A stretch of 17,242 nucleotides of DNA from Phycisphaerales bacterium. Its GTDB lineage: Bacteria; Planctomycetota; Phycisphaerae; Tepidisphaerales; Tepidisphaeraceae. Where the stretch lies: positions 1 through 17,242 of the forward strand of contig JAQGHH010000315.1 of NCBI GenBank assembly GCA_028288945.1, in the 5' to 3' direction. The notes beneath the pieces were generated by a model. The model did no database searches. It was not told where the DNA came from and saw only the letters and a list, made by a program, of their open reading frames with translations. The translations under genes and the position numbers were made by a program. Numbering within the stretch: position 1 is the first letter of the stretch; every line of letters begins with the position of its first letter. Positions 6,873 through 16,227 of this stretch are shown in pieces.

Positions 6873-8507
6873 TTAGAACTTCCAGCGGATCTCCGCGCTA
6901 ACGCCGGCCACATCCCGGGCGTTGTCGATGAACCCGTAGATCGCATTCAGGCGGAAAATCACCGCATTGCTCAGCGGCTGCTGGTAACGCAGGCCCAGCG
7001 CGTATTCGTTGCCCGGCGCGTTGCGGTCGGAGCGCCGGCCGTAGGCCTGGACCGTTGACGCTTCAAGGACCAACTGGCGATCAAGGCCAAAGAGGAATTC
7101 ACAGCCGAGAGCGCCGCCGTAGGTATTGGCGGCGGTGGCGTCCAGCGTCGGGAAGCCGGTCAGGGCGTCGGTCTCGAAGTTGATTCCGGTATTGACCAGC
7201 ACACCCCCCGCTCCCGGATCGCGCAGCAGCGGTTGGGGGCGATCGAACCCGGCAAAACCGTTGAGGTAGGGCACAACCGTCTGCTGCGACTGGCCGGTCA
7301 TGAACGAATTCTCCACCAGCAGCAGGAACCCGTCGGCGGTTTGCCTCTGATGGTGATCGGGGTTCTGGCCGAAATTCCAGATCCCGCGGACGCTGTTGGA
7401 GACGAAGTTACCGTAGCGGCGGGTGAACGCCGCGGTGGCATTGTGATAGTCGAAGCCCTGGCCGGTGAGGTCTTGCGTGTACCCGTAGCCGGCTTCCCAA
7501 TAGCCTCCCATCGTTTCGATGAAGCTGTTCATGCCGAAGACGCGTGCATGGTCGCGATCATTCACGAACTTCTTGCCCGACCGCTCGAGCACCGCATTCG
7601 TGTCCACATGGTTGAAGCCGGCGAAGAAGGTGACGTCCATGTTGCTGATGTCCAGCGCGGGGACGTTGCGGGCGGGAATGGTGAAGGCGAAGCCGTCGAT
7701 GGCGTCGAGCACCCAGATCCCGTTCTGAAAGAGCAGCGGCATGCGGCCCGCCGACACCGGCAGATCAAAATGGCTCGGGCGGTTGGCGAGTCCCTGATAT
7801 AACGAGCCGAGGTCGCCCTCGAAGAAGAGGGCATCGAGATTGCCATCGAGTTCGCCGTGAAAGCCGTCGTTCTGGCCGGCGAAGACGTAGCGGGTGATCT
7901 GCGCGTTCTTGTCGATCGGACGCATGAAGGCGTGGATGCGCTCGGTGGAGGTGAACTGGTAATCGATGTCGAGGTTGAGGCGGCTGGCGAATACGCCCAG
8001 CTCCTTGTGATTGACGCCGTTGTCGTTGTAACCGACGCCATTGCGCCAGTCGCCGTAGATCCAGAGATGCTGGTTGCCCGGGTTCTTGGTGCCCAGCAGC
8101 AGGAAGTTCGGCGGGTTCACCGGGCCGAAGCCGTAAAGCTCTTCGCCGATTTCCAAAAGCGGGCGCTGCGTGGGGTTGGGATGCTTGGCGCCGTAGATGG
8201 CGTACTGGTCGTCGGCGGAATAGGGCTTGTCCGCGTAGCCGGGGTCGGGGGCAAAGACGTTGCGGTCGTAGGGCGCGAGGCTCAGGCCGGGGGACATCTG
8301 CGGCCCGTCCGGCCGGGTGTCGGGCTGCGTGGACGCGGCGCCGTCGAGGTGCAAGTCGAAGGATTCTGCACGCAACGGCGTGATTGCCCCCGCCGCCATA
8401 GCGGTCGCCGCGACGGCCGCGAGCGCGCGGCTCAAGCGCCGTGCTCCCCGGCTGGCGAATGAATGCATGCCCGATGTTGCTGCCATGTCCTTCCCCGTCC
8501 CGTTCAT
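6873..8507 (-). CDS. Outer-membrane beta-barrel (porin-like) protein
   Basis: 544 aa from the ATG at 8507. In-frame ATGs at 8486 (GGGG about 6 nt upstream) and 8468 are also possible. The last gives the most normal signal peptide: a basic n-region, an Ala-rich core and cleavage after PLRA. The mature chain has alternating polar/aromatic strands with many Gly, Asn, Tyr and Phe, several FxAGFNH- and YGYTQD-like hairpins, and ends in RWKF. A C-terminal Phe is the usual signal for outer-membrane barrel insertion. No named porin family is recognised. It lies 25 nt after the pentaheme cytochrome gene and 127 nt before the reductase, so it is probably co-transcribed. It could be a solute or substrate channel for the cluster, or the sheath of a porin-cytochrome conduit. 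The second idea is inference only. Confidence 0.83.
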   Translation of the reverse strand: MNGTGKDMAATSGMHSFASRGARRLSRALAAVAATAMAAGAITPLRAESFDLHLDGAASTQPDTRPDGPQMSPGLSLAPYDRNVFAPDPGYADKPYSADDQYAIYGAKHPNPTQRPLLEIGEELYGFGPVNPPNFLLLGTKNPGNQHLWIYGDWRNGVGYNDNGVNHKELGVFASRLNLDIDYQFTSTERIHAFMRPIDKNAQITRYVFAGQNDGFHGELDGNLDALFFEGDLGSLYQGLANRPSHFDLPVSAGRMPLLFQNGIWVLDAIDGFAFTIPARNVPALDISNMDVTFFAGFNHVDTNAVLERSGKKFVNDRDHARVFGMNSFIETMGGYWEAGYGYTQDLTGQGFDYHNATAAFTRRYGNFVSNSVRGIWNFGQNPDHHQRQTADGFLLLVENSFMTGQSQQTVVPYLNGFAGFDRPQPLLRDPGAGGVLVNTGINFETDALTGFPTLDATAANTYGGALGCEFLFGLDRQLVLEASTVQAYGRRSDRNAPGNEYALGLRYQQPLSNAVIFRLNAIYGFIDNARDVAGVSAEIRWKF

Positions 8508-8532
8508 CGAATCGAGCGCGAATGCCCGCGCG

Positions 8533-10560
8533 TCACTTCACGTCGAACTGCACCGTGTAAGGATGGATGTCGATCATCCACTCGTTCATTGACTGCTCCA
8601 TGTCACGCGTGGCGTTGCAGAACCGCATGAAATAGATGGGCTCGGCCCGGCTGCGCATCCGCACGGCCAACTTGTACGTGCCCCGCTTCGACAGGGCGCT
8701 CGCCGACACGTGGTAGGCCGCGTTGCGGCTGCCCAGTGGGGGAATGCTCTTGGCCTCCATCCGAATGAACGGCGGGTGGTTGAGCACCGAGATCGGCAGC
8801 CCCGCCGGCCGGATGAACGGCAACTGGTCAATGTCCACGTTGATCGGGAGGAACATCTCGCGATCCGTGCCCTTGACGTTGGTGGTGAGGAACTTGGTCT
8901 GCAAATTGAATAGCTGGTCGTCGAACTTGATCTTCCCCTTGCCGACGTCTTCGGAATGGATGTCGGCCATGTCGCCGTTGCTGTCCACGTAGCCCGATTC
9001 CCAGACCCTCTTCCCGTCGGGAGCCACAAGCGCCACGTCCAGCCAAATCTCGGGCTGCGCGCCCAATGATCCGGACGGCAGGTTGTGTCCCGGGTTCGTG
9101 TTCTTCACGACGTAATGAAAGCTCAACGCCTGACCGGCGGCGGGCGTGCCTTCAAAGAAGGGGCCGTCGAGATGGCTGCCGTTCTCCATCACCTGTCGGC
9201 GGAGCTCGCGCTTGGCCTCGGTCCGCTTGATATTCTCGGTGATGATCTCGCGGGCGGTCTGGCGGTCGTCGATGTTGTCCCACTCTTTGGGGAAAGCGAC
9301 CTTGAGCCGTTTGCTCGCGATCTTGTGCTCGAAATCGTCGGTGCCCCAGCCGGACCGGTAGTCGAACTTCAGCCACGTGGCGGCGGAAAACTCCGCGTTG
9401 CGGGGGTTCTGCGGGAACAGGCCCGGGTGCGCGGTCGGATAGCCGGGGCCGAAGAACGCGTGATTATGGTGCGGCTTGTCGGGCGTGGCCTTCCCGTTGA
9501 CCACCGCAACCGGAAACAGCGGGTAACCGCTGTCGATTCCGGGTTTCGAGCCCATGTGGCACTGCTGGCAGGTGACGCCCTTGGCCGCGGCGGGCGAGGC
9601 GCGGTATTGGTCCCAGACCACCTCCAGCTTGATGCCCGGATACACCGCGACCTGATGACACGAGACGCAAAAATCGGATCGCGAGAGTTGCTCGAAATGG
9701 ATCCCCTCGCGGTGGATGTCCATGCCCGGCCCTTTGGGGTCGGCGGCGGGTTTTACGTGCCACTCGTCGGGGCGGCTGACGACTTTCTTCACGTCGTCGC
9801 CGGGCGCGTTGCCATAGACCGGCTCGTGAATGTCGCCCGGCTCGATGCGGCGCTGGCCGTTGCTCTTGTTGTAATCGGTCTTGACGCGGTGGCAGGCGAT
9901 GCAGGTAACGCCTTCGATGGAAACAGGGCTGCGCTCCCATAGCGGCTTGTAGCGATCCTCCTTGAGAGTGGTGCCGACGTTCCCGTGGCAGCGCATGCAG
10001 AAGTAGCCGACCGTCCCCTGCGAGAGGTCGTTGATCTTCTGTTCGAACTTGTGAAACATCGGGGAGATCGAGGCGTACGCGTGGCTGGAGGAGGCCCACT
10101 CGTCGTAAATCCGCCCGTGGCACTTGGCGCATTCCGCGGCGCTGGGGTACTGCTGACGAAGCAGCAGCGCGTGCGGATCTTCCTTGGCCCCCGCGACGGG
10201 AACGGCGGCGGGCTGCGTAGCCGGTGCCGCGGGCGGCACCGGCGGGGGGGCCGGCGAGGACTTGGGCGGGGGCGCCTTCGGGCCTGCGTCGTCGAGAAGA
10301 TCATCACCCCCCGGCGCGGACTTCGGCGCGGTGGCCGGGGCTACGGGCTTCGCCGCCGGCGGGTCATCGCTCAGCAGATCGTCCTTCTGGTCTGCGGCAA
10401 GACAGCGCGCGCCGCACCACCCCAAACCACAGACGATCCAAACGCCGCAAAGCGTGGCAATGACCGCGAACCGCCCGCGCGGCCTCCGCCCGAATCGCCG
10501 ACCCGGCATTCTTCCGCCCGGCGTCGCCGGCTCGTCAACAAGGTGCACCCCGAAACTCAT
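8533..10560 (-). CDS. Pentaheme cytochrome c with large heme-free C-terminal domain
   Basis: 675 aa from the ATG at 10560. A GTG at 10578 (adding six residues) and an ATG at 10509 (removing 17) are alternatives; none has a strong Shine-Dalgarno. A basic stretch and hydrophobic core (GRFAVIATL to GARCLA, about residues 29-55) form a signal peptide or anchor. A Pro/Ala linker to about residue 125 carries two acidic motifs, DDLLSDD and DDLLDD. Five CxxCH sites follow: CAKCH, CMRCH, CIACH, CVSCH and CQQCH, at about residues 144, 188, 220, 298 and 331. The first part resembles the cytochrome c554 family. The last 260 or so residues are heme-free and rich in predicted beta strands (SFHYVVKNTNPGHNLPSG and following), like a sandwich or binding domain. 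It is the first gene of the cluster. It is inferred to be a periplasmic or outer-membrane-facing electron carrier or terminal redox protein; its substrate is unknown. Confidence 0.9.
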   Translation of the reverse strand: MSFGVHLVDEPATPGGRMPGRRFGRRPRGRFAVIATLCGVWIVCGLGWCGARCLAADQKDDLLSDDPPAAKPVAPATAPKSAPGGDDLLDDAGPKAPPPKSSPAPPPVPPAAPATQPAAVPVAGAKEDPHALLLRQQYPSAAECAKCHGRIYDEWASSSHAYASISPMFHKFEQKINDLSQGTVGYFCMRCHGNVGTTLKEDRYKPLWERSPVSIEGVTCIACHRVKTDYNKSNGQRRIEPGDIHEPVYGNAPGDDVKKVVSRPDEWHVKPAADPKGPGMDIHREGIHFEQLSRSDFCVSCHQVAVYPGIKLEVVWDQYRASPAAAKGVTCQQCHMGSKPGIDSGYPLFPVAVVNGKATPDKPHHNHAFFGPGYPTAHPGLFPQNPRNAEFSAATWLKFDYRSGWGTDDFEHKIASKRLKVAFPKEWDNIDDRQTAREIITENIKRTEAKRELRRQVMENGSHLDGPFFEGTPAAGQALSFHYVVKNTNPGHNLPSGSLGAQPEIWLDVALVAPDGKRVWESGYVDSNGDMADIHSEDVGKGKIKFDDQLFNLQTKFLTTNVKGTDREMFLPINVDIDQLPFIRPAGLPISVLNHPPFIRMEAKSIPPLGSRNAAYHVSASALSKRGTYKLAVRMRSRAEPIYFMRFCNATRDMEQSMNEWMIDIHPYTVQFDVK

Positions 10561-10639
10561 GCTAACGCTATCGTCCACCGCAAGAGAGCGAGCATGAGCG
10601 AGGAAATAGTCACACCTTCAAGGTCGGGAGGATGTTCCT

Positions 10640-10732
10640 ATGAAGACGCTTTCTCGAAGTTATCGGCCGTTGCAGTCCGGGATATCGGACGCAAGGCTGC
10701 GTCATTTTGAAATGGAACAATCAAGATATTAG
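10640..10732 (+). CDS. Possible 30-aa small ORF (doubtful)
   Basis: An ATG at 10640 is preceded by GGGAGG at 10626-10631 (9-nt spacing), and the frame ends at TAG 10730-10732. The predicted peptide is basic (begins MKTLSRSYRPLQ) with no hydrophobic segment or known motif. It runs against both flanking genes. The ribosome site is better than most in the window, but so short a frame can arise by chance. Confidence 0.2.
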   Translation: MKTLSRSYRPLQSGISDARLRHFEMEQSRY

Positions 10733-10754
10733 TGCGGCAACTCGGGGACCGGCG

Positions 10755-10827
10755 CCGTGGCGCGGGCGCCCCGCCCGTGTTCTGCCACTGTGGCGGCGAG
10801 CCCATGGGCGGGGCGCCCATGCCACGG
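10755..10827. repeat. REP/MITE-like imperfect inverted repeat (large hairpin)
   Basis: The 25-nt arms at 10755-10779 and 10803-10827 are complementary at 22 of 25 positions, including a perfect 13-bp core (GGGCGCCCCGCCC at 10764-10776 against 10806-10818). The 23-nt loop holds a smaller GCCAC-T-GTGGC hairpin. It sits downstream of hldE and upstream of the cytochrome cluster. The shape resembles bacterial REP/BIME elements; it could stop transcription or stabilise mRNA 3' ends. No poly-T tract follows on the minus strand, so it is not a standard intrinsic terminator. Confidence 0.75.
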
Positions 10828-10874
10828 AAAGATGCCCCGAATCAATAATTGGAAGCTCTAAGAACTGGAAGCTC

Positions 10875-12404
10875 TCAAGACCGCTTTGCAGCCTTCGCCG
10901 TTACTGTCGCGGTCTCCTCACCCGGTCCGTACGCCTCGACGATTTTCTTGATGACGGCGGAGGTGCTGCGGCCGTCCACCAGGGGGGCGAGGGCGACGCG
11001 GCCGCCGTAGGCTTCAACTACGTCCCAGCCGACGACTTGTTCCTTCTTGTAGTCCGCGCCTTTCACCAGCACGTCCGGGCGCACGGCGGCGATTAAGTTC
11101 AGCGGCGTGTCCTCGCCGAAGAGCACGAGGTAGTCGATGCTCGCCAGCTCTTCGAGCACGGCCAGGCGGTCCGTCTCCGAAACGATGGGGCGCTTTTCGC
11201 CCTTGAGCCTGCGGATGCTGTCATCCGTGTTGACGCCCACCACCAGCAGGTCGCCCTGCGCTTTTGCGAAGCGGAAGTACTGCACGTGGCCCAGGTGGAC
11301 GAGGTCAAAGCAGCCGTTGGTGAAGACGATTTTTTTGCCCGCCGACCGGTGATGGGCGAGTTCCGCGGCCAGCCGCGAAGGCGTCCGCTCCTTGCCCATC
11401 CGCAGCTTCGCTTCGCCCAAAAGCTCGGCGACGATTTCCTGCGGGGTCACGGGCACCGACCCGAAACGCTCGACTTCCAATCCCCCCGCCACGTTGGCGA
11501 GCTCGACGGATTCGCGCCAATTCGCCCCCGCCGCCCGGGCGACGGCCAGCATCGCCAGCACCATGTCGCCCGCGCCAGTCACATCGTACACCTGCCGCTG
11601 GCGGGTCTTGAGCCATACCCGCTCGCCGTCGGAGGTGGCGAGGTACGCGCCGTGCTTGTCGAGCGTGACGATCGCGGCTTCCAGCCCCAAATTCTTCACC
11701 AGCCAACCGGCGGCCACGGAAAATTCGGATTCTTCGTGGGCCGGCAGGCCCGTCGCCCGCTCAGTTTCGATACGGTTGAGCTTCAGGGCAGTCGCGCCTT
11801 TGTATTTGGTGTAGTCGGAGAGATTGGCGGGATCGACCAGAACCGGCACGCCCTTCCGGCGCGCCAGCGCAATGAGTCGGGCGCAGAGGTCTCCGTTGAG
11901 GAGGCCCTTGTTGTAATCCTCGATGCAAAGGACCGCCGCCCCGTCGAGCGCCTTCTCGACTTGTGCCAAAACCTTTTCGGCCAACTCCGAGCCGAGCGGC
12001 CGGTGCTCCTCGAAATCGAGCCGCATCATCTGCTGCGGGTGACGGTGCTGCGCCAGGCCGACGAGGCGGACTTTGCAAGTCGTCGGCCTGCCGTCGGCTT
12101 CGACCAGCCGGCCGGCCTGACAGCCGCAGGCCTCCAGGTGCTTGCGGACGAGAACGCCGTTGTCGTCATTGCCGATGACACCGATAACGTCCACTTCAGC
12201 GCCCAGCGCCGCGAGGTTGGCGGCGACCCCGCCCGCGCCGCCGAGCCGGAGCTCTTCCTTCTGATAGTGGAGCACAGGGACGGGCGCTTCGGGGGAAAGC
12301 CGCTCGGCGTTGCCGTACAGGTAGCGGTCGAGCATGAGGTCGCCGACCAGGACGATCCTGCTGCGCGGGAGGCTTTCGACGATTTCGATGAGCCGGGTGG
12401 GCAT
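10875..12404 (-). CDS. hldE: Bifunctional heptose 7-phosphate kinase / heptose 1-phosphate adenylyltransferase
   Basis: 509 aa from the ATG at 12404 (E. coli HldE is about 477 aa). The open frame upstream to 12524 only translates the heptamer array. The enzyme phosphorylates D-glycero-D-manno-heptose 7-phosphate at C1 and, with a second domain, transfers AMP, feeding ADP-heptose to the LPS core. The N-terminal ribokinase-like domain (about 1-320) shows LGGAGGVAANLAALG and the catalytic signature DVTGAGD. The C-terminal nucleotidyltransferase domain (about 345-495) begins FTNGCFDLVHLGH with the HxGH motif, followed by the GRSTSAVI segment. Both active sites look intact. The gene stands alone, divergent from the phosphodiesterase and separated from the cytochromes by a hairpin. 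No Shine-Dalgarno is visible, and a TACAAT box ends 6 nt before the ATG, so the mRNA may be leaderless. Confidence 0.95.
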   Translation of the reverse strand: MPTRLIEIVESLPRSRIVLVGDLMLDRYLYGNAERLSPEAPVPVLHYQKEELRLGGAGGVAANLAALGAEVDVIGVIGNDDNGVLVRKHLEACGCQAGRLVEADGRPTTCKVRLVGLAQHRHPQQMMRLDFEEHRPLGSELAEKVLAQVEKALDGAAVLCIEDYNKGLLNGDLCARLIALARRKGVPVLVDPANLSDYTKYKGATALKLNRIETERATGLPAHEESEFSVAAGWLVKNLGLEAAIVTLDKHGAYLATSDGERVWLKTRQRQVYDVTGAGDMVLAMLAVARAAGANWRESVELANVAGGLEVERFGSVPVTPQEIVAELLGEAKLRMGKERTPSRLAAELAHHRSAGKKIVFTNGCFDLVHLGHVQYFRFAKAQGDLLVVGVNTDDSIRRLKGEKRPIVSETDRLAVLEELASIDYLVLFGEDTPLNLIAAVRPDVLVKGADYKKEQVVGWDVVEAYGGRVALAPLVDGRSTSAVIKKIVEAYGPGEETATVTAKAAKRS

Positions 12405-12410
12405 GCAGGC

Positions 12411-12416
12411 ATTGTA
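12411..12416 (-). promoter_or_regulatory. Candidate -10 box of a leaderless hldE transcript
   Basis: The minus strand reads TACAAT, ending 6 nt before the hldE ATG at 12404, so transcription would start at or next to the start codon. The -35 match (CTTACC, 17 nt upstream) is poor. No ribosome site is present, which fits a leaderless message. Confidence 0.35.
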
Positions 12417-12460
12417 ATCGGGTTGTGCGGAAAGGTAAGGGATTGGGAAGGCCGGTTCGA

Positions 12461-12579
12461 AATCGAAGATCTCAAATCTGAGATCGCAGATTTCAGATCT
12501 CGCAACTCGCATTTCGCATCTCAAATTTCAGATCTCGCATCTCATGTCTCAAATTTCAGATCTGAAATCTGCGATCTGC
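12461..12579. repeat. Degenerate tandem heptamer array (17 units)
   Basis: The stretch divides without a gap into seventeen 7-base units close to NATYTSR, for example GATCTCA, AATTTCA, GATCTCG, CATCTCA. AGATCT recurs at 12467, 12495, 12530 and 12558, with spacings of 28, 35 and 28, all multiples of seven. The AT-rich composition contrasts with the GC-rich surroundings. It resembles in form the heptanucleotide short tandem repeats (STRR) of cyanobacteria; no function is shown. Confidence 0.85.
12481..12577. repeat. 20-bp perfect inverted repeat inside the heptamer array
   Basis: AGATCGCAGATTTCAGATCT at 12481-12500 is the exact reverse complement of 12558-12577, with 57 nt between. A separate 16-bp palindrome (ATTTCAGATCTGAAAT) lies at 12553-12568. 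The region could fold as a hairpin in RNA or single-stranded DNA. Confidence 0.85.
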
Positions 12580-12701
12580 AAATGGCCAACGGCCCCCCGG
12601 CGGCATCACACGATCTTAACGAACGCCACATCGACTCGATCCGTAGGTCCGAATAATGAAACTCCGGTGGATTGCCGTCGAGTTGGGGTCGGGAGATGGG
12701 G

Positions 12702-12707
12702 TATACT
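12702..12707 (+). promoter_or_regulatory. Candidate -10 box upstream of the phosphodiesterase gene
   Basis: TATACT stands out in a GC-rich stretch 46 nt before the ATG at 12754. No good -35 is found at 16-18 nt, so the call rests on the -10 hexamer alone. Confidence 0.3.
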
Positions 12708-12753
12708 TGGGCGGCACATTCGACCGGAACAGCTCTCATTCGGGACCCGCGTT

Positions 12754-13779
12754 ATGAAATGGATCGCGCGATATATCGGCATCGTCGTCGCCATCGGTTC
12801 AGTCGGCTTGGCGCGGGCGGAGACCTCCGTCACGTCGCCGGCGACACGACCCGCGCTGGCCGAACGCCCCTTGCCCGGCACCCGGCCGATTCCCGCGATT
12901 CAGCGGGCGGTGGTCATCAGCGTGGACGGTTTGCGGCCGGACGTGCTGCTGCGGGCGAAGACGCCCAACATGCACCGGCTTTACGAGTCCGGCTCGTTCA
13001 GCTTCTGGGCGCGGACCACCCCCGCGTCCATCACGCTGCCGTCGCATACGACCATGCTCACCGGCGCGGAGGTCAATCACCACGGCATCGAGTGGAACCG
13101 CGATCTGCCGTTGCTCGTGCCCATTTATCCCGCGGTGCCGACGCTTTTCGAATCGGCCAAACGCGCGGGCTATACCACCGCCATCGCGGCGGGGAAATCC
13201 AAGTTCGCCGTGCTCGCCAAGCCCTACACGCTCGATTGGGCGTTCATCCCGGACGAGACCAAGACGGAAGACGCCGAGGTCGCCGAGCATGCCGTTGATA
13301 TCATCCACAAGCACAAGCCGCAGGTGCTGTTCGTCCATTTCCCGAGCACGGACAACGTCGGTCACGCCAAAGGATGGGGGACGCCCGTCCAGCTCAAGAC
13401 GGTGGAAAAAGCCGATGAGGCGTTGGGGCTGGTTCTGCAGGCGCTGGACGATGAGAAACTGACGGACTCGACTTTCATTCTCCTGACGGCCGATCACGGC
13501 GGCGCAGGCCGCCTGCACGGGCCGGACGACCCCCGCTCGCGCCACATTCCGTGGATCGCGGTCGGGCCGGGCATCCGTAAGAACCTCGACCTCACGACCT
13601 ATCCCAAGCTCGTCATCGACACCCAGGACACGTTCGCGACCGTCTGCTGGCTGCTCGCCATCCCCACCAACCCGCGCGACGTTGACGGCAAGCCGATCAC
13701 CGAAATCATGCAGCGCAACGAACTGCTCCATACCGCCGACAGCTCAGGCTCGGCGAACTCAGCCGGCACTCCGCCGTGA
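12754..13779 (+). CDS. Secreted type I phosphodiesterase / nucleotide pyrophosphatase-like enzyme (alkaline phosphatase superfamily)
   Basis: 341 aa from the ATG at 12754, chosen because it directly precedes a signal peptide (MKWIARYIGIVVAIG..., cleavage near ARA at 20-22). The open frame to 12544 covers the repeat array and is not coding. The two-metal site of the family is visible: D58 (VISVDGLRPD), probable nucleophile T94 in TLPSHTTMLTG, D200 and H204 (STDNVGH), D247 and H248 (TADHGG), and H264. The fold is complete but compact. Family members cleave phosphodiester or phosphomonoester bonds in nucleotides, lipids or phosphonates; the substrate here cannot be read. It acts in the periplasm or outside. 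It lies 105 nt upstream of ppk1 on the same strand, which may hint at phosphate metabolism, but that link is speculative. Confidence 0.88.
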   Translation: MKWIARYIGIVVAIGSVGLARAETSVTSPATRPALAERPLPGTRPIPAIQRAVVISVDGLRPDVLLRAKTPNMHRLYESGSFSFWARTTPASITLPSHTTMLTGAEVNHHGIEWNRDLPLLVPIYPAVPTLFESAKRAGYTTAIAAGKSKFAVLAKPYTLDWAFIPDETKTEDAEVAEHAVDIIHKHKPQVLFVHFPSTDNVGHAKGWGTPVQLKTVEKADEALGLVLQALDDEKLTDSTFILLTADHGGAGRLHGPDDPRSRHIPWIAVGPGIRKNLDLTTYPKLVIDTQDTFATVCWLLAIPTNPRDVDGKPITEIMQRNELLHTADSSGSANSAGTPP

Positions 13780-13872
13780 ACGTCGTCTTAACGTCTAAAC
13801 ATGATCTTAATACTCGACCCTTATACGTTCCCGCCCGATAGCGCATAGAGTATTGCGCGTTACGCCAGATCG

Positions 13873-13878
13873 AGAGGA
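13873..13878 (+). promoter_or_regulatory. Shine-Dalgarno site of ppk1
   Basis: GAGAGG/AGAGGA lies 6 nt before the GTG at 13885 but only 3 nt before the adjacent in-frame TTG at 13882, so GTG is the more likely start. Confidence 0.55.
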
Positions 13879-13884
13879 ACCTTG

Positions 13885-16029
<2,145 letters not shown>

Positions 16030-16101
16030 GACGCCCCACGGGCAGGTGATTACACTCGCCCATAACACCCGAATTCCCCGGCATTACCCGTCATGGGGGC
16101 C

Positions 16102-16118
16102 CGCCGTCCCGGCGTTTT
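16102..16118 (+). terminator. Weak candidate terminator after ppk1
   Basis: CGCCG-TCC-CGGCG followed by TTTT forms a 5-bp GC hairpin with a short T run 73 nt after the ppk1 stop. The stem is short, so efficiency is uncertain. Confidence 0.3.
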
Positions 16119-16227
16119 CTCGGGAAAAGGCGCTTGCGATTCCCACTTGTTGGCGCAAACTGACGTGCATTGTGGCCGCAACCTCGGCCGCGCCGGCGCA
16201 TGACATTTCCTGAAAACCGGCCTATTC

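Larger units (their letters stand above)
10579..10874. other. Non-coding region between hldE and the cytochrome cluster
   Basis: This 296-nt region holds the REP-like hairpin (10755-10827). It also has a short direct repeat of TGGAAGCTCT (10850-10859 and 10866-10875) at the 3' end of hldE, a GAGCGAG pair separated by CAT (10586-10602), and a doubtful 30-codon plus-strand frame (10640-10732). The promoter of the seven-gene cluster should lie here on the minus strand, but I found no convincing -35/-10 pair. Confidence 0.6.
12405..12753. other. Divergent intergenic region hldE / phosphodiesterase
   Basis: This 349-nt region between divergent genes contains the heptamer array (12461-12579), a possible leaderless hldE promoter (12411-12416) and a possible phosphodiesterase -10 box (12702-12707). 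From 12587 to 12700 I see nothing beyond ordinary GC-rich sequence. Confidence 0.7.

Noticed and set aside
12405..12524. N-terminal extension of hldE
   Set aside because: The added residues are a translation of the heptamer array and precede the normal HldE beginning at the ATG at 12404.
12461..12579. CRISPR array
   Set aside because: The repeats are contiguous 7-base units with no unique spacers and no cas genes nearby.
11286..12656. Plus-strand open frame of 456 codons
   Set aside because: It is antisense to hldE, which has both catalytic signatures intact.
12544..12753. N-terminal extension of the phosphodiesterase
   Set aside because: It would hide the signal peptide 70 residues inside the protein and translates the repeat array.
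13780..13884. ppk1 promoter at TATACG (13822-13827)
   Set aside because: No -35 element at a normal distance; the hexamer alone is not enough.
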